Shown: one piece after another, positions 57,641-64,000 of the stretch
How positions within the stretch are numbered: position 1 is the first letter of the stretch
Layout of the letters: each line of letters opens with the position of its first letter
Origin: an uncultured Collinsella sp.
GTDB lineage: Bacteria; Actinomycetota; Coriobacteriia; Coriobacteriales; Coriobacteriaceae
DNA: 64,000 bases
Assembly (NCBI GenBank): GCA_902494245.1
Contig: CABUSR010000004.1
Coordinates: forward strand, 1-64,000
Reading direction: 5' to 3'
Notes under the pieces: generated by a model
Database searches by the model: none
Told to the model about the DNA's origin: nothing
Seen by the model: only the letters and a program-made list of their open reading frames with translations
Made by a program: the position numbers and the translations under genes

Positions 57641-57859
57641 GTGTTTTCGTATATTAAGCGCCATTGGCCTGTCTACGTGATTTTGACCTTGATTGCCATT
57701 GCGTTAGGATTTGGGGCTGCCTACATCGTGGGTGCGAAGGGCTCGACCCCCGCCTCCGCAATCAGCGAAGAGGTGGAGCAAGAACAGAGCACGGGTGCCG
57801 ATGGGATTCCTGAGTCCGAGCAGGCAATCGTTGATGGTGGATCTTCGTCTGCAGAGTAG
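57641..57859 (+). CDS. Small single-pass membrane protein
   Basis: 72 aa, not recognised. One membrane segment (about 11-30, VYVILTLIAIALGFGAAYIVG) and an acidic C-terminus (EEVEQEQSTGADGIPESEQAIV). The start is GTG with AAGGAGTCAAC upstream, 21 bp after the M28-like gene, so the two probably form an operon. Confidence 0.72.
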   Translation: MFSYIKRHWPVYVILTLIAIALGFGAAYIVGAKGSTPASAISEEVEQEQSTGADGIPESEQAIVDGGSSSAE

Positions 57860-57880
57860 ATACGGCGATTTACATGATTG

Positions 57881-57916
57881 AAAGCGGGCGAGCCGTGGGA
57901 CTGGCTCGCCCGCTTT
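57881..57916. terminator. Bidirectional terminator between the small membrane-protein gene and the surface protein gene
   Basis: AAAGCGGGCGAGCC pairs perfectly with GGCTCGCCCGCTTT over eight bases. TTTTTC follows on the plus strand; the minus strand continues into a T-rich stretch (TTTCAATC). Confidence 0.9.
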
Positions 57917-57925
57917 TTCATCGCG

Positions 57926-60900
57926 CTAGCGCTTCTTTGGAATCGACCTAAGGCGAGCGAACCATAGGGCTGCGGCACCCGAGGTCAGGAGTGCGGTGAT
58001 GCAAGCGGCGATGGGAACTGATCCTGTTGCCGGTAGGTCCTGCGGTAGGGTACAGCGTTGAATGACACGGTCCTCGTCATATGACTCAAGTTTATCGCCG
58101 CCGCCGTTGCGGCAAAGATCGACGCGCGCACTGTTGGTGAGTGCGGTTTGGGGCGTATAAGCCGACGTTGCCTGCATGTGCACGACTGCGCCCCGAGCGT
58201 CTGTGCCAAGGATTGCTTTGGCATCGTCAAGGTCGTCGTGCTCGTCTTTGAGATCATCACGGGTCCAAGAATCCACATCGCTTCGAGTCGTAAAGTCGGC
58301 GGCTACTGCACCGTATTCAATGCGAATGCCCGTTACGACGGTATTGGATGCAAGGTCAAGTTCTTTCGCCTCGAGTGTGGTGGATTCCGTGGTCGAGACA
58401 TCCGCCTTCCAGAGGCGCCAGCCGTCGTAATCGACGAGGCGGCAATCCTCACCCAGACTTTCCCTTACTTCGTCGGACTCAAGCCAAGGATTTTCGTGCC
58501 CATCGTCAAGTGTCGCGTTTGCCGGCTCACCGACGTCTGTCGAGTCCAACGACGTCGTGCGATACCACACGTTGCACAGACCATTGAGGTCGCCGATGGC
58601 GATGGGGGTTTCGATTGAGACGAATCTCGCCGTATCGTCCTCGGCACACTCAAGATCATCGGTAATTGTGAACTCATCAACCCAGGTAGTTGAATCGTTT
58701 CGAGCGTCGATGGTATAGGAGAAAAGCCCATCCGTATTGGTTTGCATCGCGGCGCGGTTTTTACCATCGCCGTTAGCCAACAGGCCCTTTTCGATAGGTT
58801 GGACAAGTTCCTGACGCTTGTCGACCTGCCCCTTGATCTCGATGGGCGCATCCTTCATCGCGACGGATTGGACTTCTCCCGTATCCTTTATTTCAAACGT
58901 TATCTCCTCGGCAAGGTCATAGGTCCGCGGAGACATCATTTCGCGCAACGAGTAGGTGCCGGGTGCAAGATGTTCGACGCGGTGTGGCTTGTCGGATGAG
59001 GTCCAGGAGTCTATTTTGGTTTTATCGGGACCATATAAGGTGAGCTGTGCGCCTTCCACTTCCTGCTCACCGCTTGCATCGACCTTGGAGATATCAACCT
59101 TGATGTAATCGTCGGATACGTTAAGCCGTGCTTCTACAACGGGTGTTTTCTGGTCGGCATAAGTAAGGTCGACAATATGGGTTGTCTGATCGAGCAAGAA
59201 GCCTGCCGGCGCTTGAGTCTCGACAACCTCGTAGCGTGCGGTGCCAGATCCCAGTGGGAGGTTGCCCGCGCGTGCTTCTCCAGTTTCATCCGTCGTGACG
59301 GTCGCGACAGTCTCACCGTCGAGCGCGGCAATGCTACCGTCGGGGCGCACGATATCACCCGAGGCACGGATCTCAAAGACGGCGCCCGCGAGGCTGCTGC
59401 CGTCTATGGCATCGGTTTTAACGATCCTGATGTTTCCGGTCGCGGCGTGGTCATAATACGAGGCGATTGCAACGGGCGTTAGATTCATGTCGGCGGGTAT
59501 GTTTACCTCGATCTCTTCGCCGACAAGATAGGGCTCTTTGGCCGAGGTTTCGCGTACATAATAGGTGCCCGGCACGAGCGATTCGGGCAGTGTGACGGTC
59601 CCGGTCGCGTCAGTCGTAAAGGTGTCCATTACGTTATGTGCTGGATACCAGCAAGTTTGTGAGACAGGTTCGTGATTGCTGTCGAGGAGTTGGAAGGTGA
59701 ATCCGGCTAGGGGAACAGAAGCGCCTGTTTGGGCATCGCGTTTTACAATCTGGAGATGCGTCGACAGAGCGTGGTTGTCCACGATATATTGAAGCACGGC
59801 GCCGTCGGAAATCTGATTGGCCCCGACGGTCCATTCCCCTGCACGTTTAAAACCCTCGGGGACGGTTTCCGGAACCTCGCGAACCGTGTAGCCGGCACGG
59901 TCGTATGGGACGGCTCCGTGGACACCGGCGGGTCGCTTGCCTGTGCCGAACCATGCTTCGGGCTGATCTTTGGTGGAGGCAAAGCCGTAGATGTTTGTGG
60001 TCAGTGTGCCAACAACCTGCTGAGAGCTGTTGCTGACAACCTCAAAGACAACACCACCCGCCGGCTGCTCCAGGCCGGATTGGTCGCTATTGCCGTAATC
60101 CTTGAATTTGGAAATCTCAAGGTTAAACGCAATGGGGATATCGGAAACGCGAGATTCGATCTCGACCACGCCTGAATCGCCGAGCTGGTCGGCTCCAACG
60201 GTATAGGTCCAGCTGTCGTTGGATGGCAGGTAGCCCTCGGGGGCTTTTGATTCGTAGATGGTAAAGGTTCCTAAGGGGACATCGGCGAGGGTGGCCCGAC
60301 CGCTTTCGTCGGTCGTGAGGATTTGTGCCCATCCAGGGGTTGATTGCGACACACACGTGAACTCTGCTCCTGCGAGCGAAGCTCCAACTTGGGGGCCTGC
60401 ATTCGTCGCGGCATCGAGCTTTGCGATGCGCAAGGTAATGGTGCCAGGTTGTTCATCAATGGCAACCTGTCCGCCGTCATTCCCCGTGGTAAAGGCGATG
60501 CGATCACGACGGGGGACATAGCCGGCCGGCGCCTTCGTTTCAACTAGGTAGTATGCCGTGTTGGGCAGAAGTGTTGCTTGCGCTCGACCGTTGCTGTCCA
60601 TCTTGATGGTGCCGACACGCGCGCCGCTGGCGCTCTCAAAAACATCGAATGTTGCCCCGGTAAACTGATAGGTATTGTTTCCGCTGGTAATAACGGTGTT
60701 CGCAGACTGCTTTTGGAAGGAAACAGAGACCGCCGGCAGTACATAGAGCATGTCTTGACGTTTGCTGCCGCCCGATACGGCTCCTAGATAGCGTCGCGCG
60801 CGGTGCGGAGCGGCTTTGATGCTTCCTGATTTTGCGCTGTCGTGGAGCCACCGCGCAGCCGCCACGACTTCATTGTCGGCGGTAAAGTGTCCGCTCTTGG

Positions 60901-61357
60901 TTTTGCCCTGAGCGGTCGTGTAGGAGTAGGTGCCGTCGACATGGGTAGTGCCGTTGAGCATCCATACGGCAAGCTGGGTGGCGGCGCGGGCGCGATCGGG
61001 TGAAAGATGGTAACCGCCAAACGACGTGGCGGTAGGATATCCGTGACAAACGATTGCCGCGAACTCGTCGTCGAGCCACACCCAGCCTTGATCAAAGTTG
61101 AGCCATGGGCCGCCCGGCTTGGTGGGGCCGGGGCGCTCCTGGTTCATGCAGTAGGCAATCGAGGCGTCTTGAGCTTCATACTTGCCGATGAAGAAGGGTC
61201 CACAATCATCGCTAATAGTGCGGAAGCCGAGCTGGTCGTAGCCATCGACGGCAAATGCGGCTCCCGGTGCCAGGCAGCCGAAAAGCAGGAAGAGGAGCAG
61301 GAGCAGCGGACCTGTTGCGATTGCGCTGTGGACAGAGTGCGTGGGTGCGTTGGACAT
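57926..61357 (-). CDS. LPATG-anchored surface protein with thioester and Cna-B domains
   Basis: 1143 aa. A signal peptide ends near residue 36 (...PGAAFA). The thioester domain has Cys70 in AYCMNQE and Gln128 in ATQLAVW, the pair that can form a Cys-Gln thioester for covalent host binding. At least six SpaA/Cna-B-type beta-sandwich domains follow (for example GNTITLRIAKLDAATNAGPQVGASLAGAEF and KVDISKVDASGEQEVEGAQLTLYG), with Lys and Glu positions suited to isopeptide bonds. The C-terminus has LPATG (1108-1112), a membrane helix and the basic tail KKR, a sortase signal. The class B sortase at 656-1654 might process it (inference). Confidence 0.88.
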   Translation of the reverse strand: MSNAPTHSVHSAIATGPLLLLLFLLFGCLAPGAAFAVDGYDQLGFRTISDDCGPFFIGKYEAQDASIAYCMNQERPGPTKPGGPWLNFDQGWVWLDDEFAAIVCHGYPTATSFGGYHLSPDRARAATQLAVWMLNGTTHVDGTYSYTTAQGKTKSGHFTADNEVVAAARWLHDSAKSGSIKAAPHRARRYLGAVSGGSKRQDMLYVLPAVSVSFQKQSANTVITSGNNTYQFTGATFDVFESASGARVGTIKMDSNGRAQATLLPNTAYYLVETKAPAGYVPRRDRIAFTTGNDGGQVAIDEQPGTITLRIAKLDAATNAGPQVGASLAGAEFTCVSQSTPGWAQILTTDESGRATLADVPLGTFTIYESKAPEGYLPSNDSWTYTVGADQLGDSGVVEIESRVSDIPIAFNLEISKFKDYGNSDQSGLEQPAGGVVFEVVSNSSQQVVGTLTTNIYGFASTKDQPEAWFGTGKRPAGVHGAVPYDRAGYTVREVPETVPEGFKRAGEWTVGANQISDGAVLQYIVDNHALSTHLQIVKRDAQTGASVPLAGFTFQLLDSNHEPVSQTCWYPAHNVMDTFTTDATGTVTLPESLVPGTYYVRETSAKEPYLVGEEIEVNIPADMNLTPVAIASYYDHAATGNIRIVKTDAIDGSSLAGAVFEIRASGDIVRPDGSIAALDGETVATVTTDETGEARAGNLPLGSGTARYEVVETQAPAGFLLDQTTHIVDLTYADQKTPVVEARLNVSDDYIKVDISKVDASGEQEVEGAQLTLYGPDKTKIDSWTSSDKPHRVEHLAPGTYSLREMMSPRTYDLAEEITFEIKDTGEVQSVAMKDAPIEIKGQVDKRQELVQPIEKGLLANGDGKNRAAMQTNTDGLFSYTIDARNDSTTWVDEFTITDDLECAEDDTARFVSIETPIAIGDLNGLCNVWYRTTSLDSTDVGEPANATLDDGHENPWLESDEVRESLGEDCRLVDYDGWRLWKADVSTTESTTLEAKELDLASNTVVTGIRIEYGAVAADFTTRSDVDSWTRDDLKDEHDDLDDAKAILGTDARGAVVHMQATSAYTPQTALTNSARVDLCRNGGGDKLESYDEDRVIQRCTLPQDLPATGSVPIAACITALLTSGAAALWFARLRSIPKKR

Positions 61358-61611
61358 GGCTGCTCCTTATCCCTCGTGCGTCGCACGGGGAGGCTGCGAC
61401 GCGTAGGATGAGGCTACCCCCGAGGTTCATGCGGGTAAGTACCGGAGCCTGACCAAAAGCTTGCCCAATTCCTGACAAATTGAGCTCAAATACAACAATC
61501 AAGCAAAAGTGCAGGTAGAAGATAGGGAGAACAGGAAGTCAAAGGTCCTCGTCTCCACAATTGAAGCGATTTTCAAACGAATCTCCACAGCTAAAACAAG
61601 CACCACCACCC
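61358..61611. other. Intergenic region upstream of the surface protein gene
   Basis: About 254 bp with no supported gene. It should hold the surface protein promoter on the minus strand, but I could not identify clear -35/-10 boxes. Confidence 0.4.
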
Positions 61612-61641
61612 TTGTATCGAACAAGACAACCGCGTTATACT
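61612..61641 (+). promoter_or_regulatory. Promoter of the tRNA-Gly gene
   Basis: TTGTAT (61612-61617), 18-base spacer, TATACT (61636-61641). The tRNA begins 14 bp further. Confidence 0.55.
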
Positions 61642-61654
61642 ATCCCCCACATAT

Positions 61655-61729
61655 GCGGGCATCGCCAAGTGGTAAGGCATCAGCTTCCCAAGCTGACACT
61701 CGCGGGTTCGAGTCCCGTTGCCCGCTCCA
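61655..61729 (+). tRNA. tRNA-Gly(CCC), CCA encoded
   Basis: Reads GCGGGCATCGCCAAGTGG..., with anticodon CCC in cttCCCaag, T arm GTTCGAGTC and a perfect acceptor stem ending T-CCA. A terminator follows. The last 18 bases (62 bp-scale neighbourhood) recur with one change at 61903-61920. Confidence 0.95.
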
Positions 61730-61741
61730 TTCGAATTTCAG

Positions 61742-61771
61742 GCACGGTAACGTTTCGTTACCGTGCTTTTT
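61742..61771 (+). terminator. Terminator after tRNA-Gly
   Basis: GCACGGTAACG and CGTTACCGTGC pair over two bases and are followed by TTTTTT. Confidence 0.9.
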
Positions 61772-61815
61772 TCAATAAAGTGCCGGGACTCGAACCCGAC
61801 AGGGTGCGAGCGTTA

Positions 61816-61834
61816 AATAAACGCGAAGCGTTTA
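61816..61834. repeat. Mini-hairpin with GCGAAGC core
   Basis: ATAAACGC-GAA-GCGTTTAT, perfect stem with a GAA loop. GCGAAGC is known as an exceptionally stable mini-hairpin. Two related hairpins lie nearby (61869-61898 and 61999-62028). Confidence 0.5.
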
Positions 61835-61868
61835 TAGCGAGCAGGCAAGGTCGCCGATAGGCGGCCGC

Positions 61869-61898
61869 AGCCGGTGCGGATTTGCGAAGCAAATACGC
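61869..61898 (+). repeat. 30-bp direct repeat, copy 1 (contains a GCGAAGC hairpin)
   Basis: AGCCGGTGCGGATTTGCGAA... repeated exactly at 61999-62028 and followed in both cases by a (A/G)GA(C/T)GTCCC context. The core ATTTGC-GAA-GCAAAT forms a hairpin. Confidence 0.75.
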
Positions 61899-61902
61899 AG
61901 AC

Positions 61903-61920
61903 GTCCCGTTGTCCGCTCCA
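61903..61920 (+). repeat. Partial copy of the tRNA-Gly 3' end
   Basis: GTCCCGTTGTCCGCTCCA matches the last 18 bases of tRNA-Gly(CCC) except for one C-to-T. The duplicated end is what integration at a tRNA gene leaves, but no integrase gene is nearby. Confidence 0.5.
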
Positions 61921-61998
61921 CCGGGCACGGGAGACATGGGGACGGCTAATTCAACAAAGTCTTCCCCTTCGGCTTCGTGAAGCTGAGGGGCTCGCCTG

Positions 61999-62028
61999 AA
62001 GCCGGTGCGGATTTGCGAAGCAAATACG
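61999..62028 (+). repeat. 30-bp direct repeat, copy 2
   Basis: Same 30 bases as at 61869-61898, 130 bp further downstream. Confidence 0.75.
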
Positions 62029-62153
62029 CGGATGTCCCCATGGCCGCTCTTGCGGCAAAATGTTAGGTTAATGCCTGCTGCCCATACTTGCACCTGCGCA
62101 CGGTACAATGGTTGGGTTACGACCAACGTGCCAATAACCAAAAAGGAGCCGCT

Positions 62154-63500
62154 ATGATCGATCGCTATACCCGCCCGGAGATGGGACACATCTTCTCCCT
62201 CGAGAACAAGTACGCCATTTGGCAGGAGATCGAGGTTCTGGCCTGCGAGGCCCAGGCGGAGCTCGGCAAGATCGGTATTTCCAAAGACGAGGCCCAGTGG
62301 ATCCGCGACCATGCCAACTTTGAGAAGGCGAAGGTCGATGAGATCGAGGAAGTCACGCGCCACGACGTCATTGCCTTCCTGACCAACATGAAGGAATACA
62401 TCGATGCCGATGTTCCCGAGGGCGACCCCAAGCCCAGCCGCTGGGTTCACTATGGCATGACCAGCTCCGATCTGGGCGACACGGCCCTGTGCTACCAGCT
62501 CACCCAGGCCTGCGACCTGATCATCGAGGATGTCAAGAAGCTCGGCGAGATCTGCAAGCGTCGCGCCTTCGAGGAGCGCAACACGCTCTGTGCCGGCCGC
62601 ACTCATGGCATCCACGCCGAGCCGATGACCTTCGGCATGAAGTTTGGCTCTTGGGCCTGGGAGCTCAAGCGCGATCTGGACCGTCTTGAGGACGCCCGCA
62701 AGAATGTTGCCTTCGGTGCCATCTCGGGCGCTGTCGGCACGTACAGCTCCATCGAGCCGTTCGTCGAGGAGTACGTCTGCGAGCACCTGGGCCTGGTTCA
62801 CGACCCGCTGTCCACGCAGGTTATCAGCCGCGACCATCACGCCTATCTCGCCGGCGTTCTCGCCACCACCGCAGCCACCTGCGAGCGCATCGCTACCGAG
62901 GTCCGCAATCTGCAGAAGACTGATACGCTCGAGGCCGAGGAGCCGTTCCGTAAGGGCCAAAAGGGTAGCTCCGCCATGCCGCACAAGCGCAACCCCATCA
63001 CCATGGAGAAGGTCTGCGGCCTGTCGCGCGTCGTGAAGGCCAACGCGCAGGTTGCCTTCGACAACGTCGCCCTGTGGCACGAGCGTGACATTTCGCACTC
63101 CTCTGCCGAGCGCGTCGCCCAGGCCGATAGCTTCATCGCGCTCGACCACATGTTCCAGTGCCTCATTCGCGTTATCGACGGCCTGCAGCTGTACCCTGCC
63201 CGCATGATGGCCAACCTCAATAAGACCCGCGGCCTCATCTTCTCCTCCAAGGTGCTGCTCGCCCTCGTCGACACGGGCATCACCCGCGAGGACGCGTACG
63301 CCATTGTGCAGGAGAACGCCATGGCAACCTGGCACGAGGTACAGGATTGTGTCTCCGGCCCTACCTTTAAGGAACGTCTCGAGGCCGATCCGCGCTGCAC
63401 CGTCAGCCAGGAGAAGCTCGACGAGATTTTTGATCCGTGGGACTTCCTCACTCGTATCGACACAGTCTTTGATCGTCTGGAGCAGCTGAGCTTCGAGTAG
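62154..63500 (+). CDS. purB: Adenylosuccinate lyase PurB
   Basis: 448 aa. It splits adenylosuccinate and SAICAR in purine synthesis. The signature KGSSAMPHKRNPITMEKV, RTHGIHAEPMTFG and the YGMTSSDLGDTAL region are clear for the fumarase/aspartase superfamily. The ATG at 62154 follows AAAAAGGAGCCGCT; the upstream in-frame extension is not supported. It stands alone, away from purA and purD. Confidence 0.97.
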   Translation: MIDRYTRPEMGHIFSLENKYAIWQEIEVLACEAQAELGKIGISKDEAQWIRDHANFEKAKVDEIEEVTRHDVIAFLTNMKEYIDADVPEGDPKPSRWVHYGMTSSDLGDTALCYQLTQACDLIIEDVKKLGEICKRRAFEERNTLCAGRTHGIHAEPMTFGMKFGSWAWELKRDLDRLEDARKNVAFGAISGAVGTYSSIEPFVEEYVCEHLGLVHDPLSTQVISRDHHAYLAGVLATTAATCERIATEVRNLQKTDTLEAEEPFRKGQKGSSAMPHKRNPITMEKVCGLSRVVKANAQVAFDNVALWHERDISHSSAERVAQADSFIALDHMFQCLIRVIDGLQLYPARMMANLNKTRGLIFSSKVLLALVDTGITREDAYAIVQENAMATWHEVQDCVSGPTFKERLEADPRCTVSQEKLDEIFDPWDFLTRIDTVFDRLEQLSFE

Positions 63501-63628
63501 GCTCGGGCATAACGTTAGCTTTTCAGGGCGCTTTGCTGGTAATGTGTGTTGCCGGCAAAGCGCCTCGTTGCATTTAGGGAAAGACGGGGATAATAGTCGT
63601 CTCGAATAGCATTCTGAGAGGGGATCGC

Positions 63629-63892
63629 ATGATTTCGTTTGATTACAAGCCTCAGGGCGTGTGTGCTCGCAATATTCACCTTGACCTTTCCGATGACGGC
63701 AACAAGGTGATGGGCGTTGAGTTTACCGGCGGCTGCGACGGCAATCTCAAGGCTATCTCCAAGCTGGTCGAGGGCGCTCCTGCCGATCGCGTAATCGAGG
63801 TTCTCGCCGGTAATACCTGCGGTATGAAAAAGACCTCCTGCGCCGACCAGCTTACACGCGCTATCGAGGCCGCTCGCGCCGAGATCGCCTAA
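63629..63892 (+). CDS. TSCPD-domain protein (TIGR03905-like)
   Basis: 87 aa. The whole protein is a TSCPD domain: VEFTGGCDGNLKAISKLVEG and IEVLAGNTCGMKKTSCADQLTRAIEAA. TSCPD domains also occur in ribonucleotide reductases, where the cysteines may bind metal. This small free-standing form has no known function. The ATG follows GAGAGGGGATCGC. Its stop overlaps the next ATG by one base. Confidence 0.85.
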   Translation: MISFDYKPQGVCARNIHLDLSDDGNKVMGVEFTGGCDGNLKAISKLVEGAPADRVIEVLAGNTCGMKKTSCADQLTRAIEAARAEIA

Positions 63893-64000
63893 TGGGTATC
63901 GCCGATCACATCAAGAACGGAATATCGCGCCGCGGCTTTGTACTCGGTGGGGCTGCCGCGGGCGCTGCCACGGTGCTTGCCGGATGCTCGAAAAAAACGG
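63892..64000 (+). CDS. Tat-type lipoprotein, N-terminus only (cut by window end)
   Basis: Only 36 codons are visible: MGIADHIKNGISRRGFVLGG and on. SRRGF is a twin-arginine motif, followed by an Ala/Gly stretch and LAGC, a lipobox. The protein should be exported by Tat and lipid-anchored; solute-binding proteins of ABC systems are a common class with such starts, but nothing more can be said. Confidence 0.7.
   Translation, partial: MGIADHIKNGISRRGFVLGGAAAGAATVLAGCSKKT

Noticed and set aside
54398..57664. 1088-codon open frame opposite the M28-like gene
   Set aside because: It is an antisense shadow caused by GC-rich codon bias and acidic repeats; low-complexity Arg/Gly/Leu composition, no ribosome site, no family.
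61772..61800. Second tRNA suggested by a gggactcgaaccc string on the plus strand
   Set aside because: Only a T-arm-like piece is present; no anticodon arm or acceptor stem can be built.
61758..63335. 525-codon open frame opposite purB
   Set aside because: Antisense to purB and crossing the tRNA-like repeats; shadow composition.

Overview
The window looks like the replication-origin region of a high-GC, Gram-positive bacterium of the class Coriobacteriia, most likely a Collinsella (inference from gene order, protein style and sequence character; no search could be run). The order rpmH-rnpA-yidD-yidC-khpB-rsmG-parA-parB on the plus strand and dnaA-dnaN-recF-DUF721-gyrB-gyrA on the minus strand places oriC near 41.75-42.05 kb. 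A second group of DnaA-box-like sites lies between dnaA and dnaN. Most genes point away from the origin, as expected for leading-strand coding.

Left part (1-7.7 kb): the left end of an IS3-like element (1-118), then moaE-like, class B sortase and purE genes on the minus strand. After these comes an AT-richer accessory stretch with a ParE/RelE-Phd toxin-antitoxin pair, an HSL-type esterase, a GntR/HutC regulator and a mannose-family PTS (IIB-IIC-IID, no IIA). A perfect 36-bp palindrome lies upstream of the PTS.

Housekeeping block (7.8-22.5 kb, minus strand): carA-carB, an ABC exporter with a membrane protein, a Nudix hydrolase, purD, purA, dnaB, and the rpsF-ssb-rpsR-rplI operon.

22.9-30.5 kb: two tRNA-Ser genes; a DUF559-like protein gene framed by two inverted copies of an 80-bp hairpin; a UPF0126/TRIC channel; a bactofilin-like membrane protein; typA with three upstream genes including a DUF151 nuclease; and a tRNA-Ile/Ala/Ile cluster. 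A large near-palindrome separates the tRNAs from gyrA.

Origin block (30.7-47.2 kb): gyrA, gyrB, DUF721 (DciA-like), recF, dnaN, dnaA, and an unusual gene for a GHKL ATPase joined to a winged helix through a Q/P-rich linker, directly beside oriC. On the other side are the ribosomal protein/membrane insertion genes, rsmG, three perfect parS sites and parA-parB with a small membrane-protein gene.

Right part (47.3-64 kb): rlmN, ddl, a DnaQ-DinG helicase facing two WYL-domain regulators (PafBC-like), a large membrane M28-like protein with a very long acidic insertion and missing catalytic residues, a thioester/Cna-B LPATG surface protein (a possible sortase substrate), tRNA-Gly with a partial copy of its 3' end nearby, purB, a TSCPD protein, and the start of a Tat-type lipoprotein.
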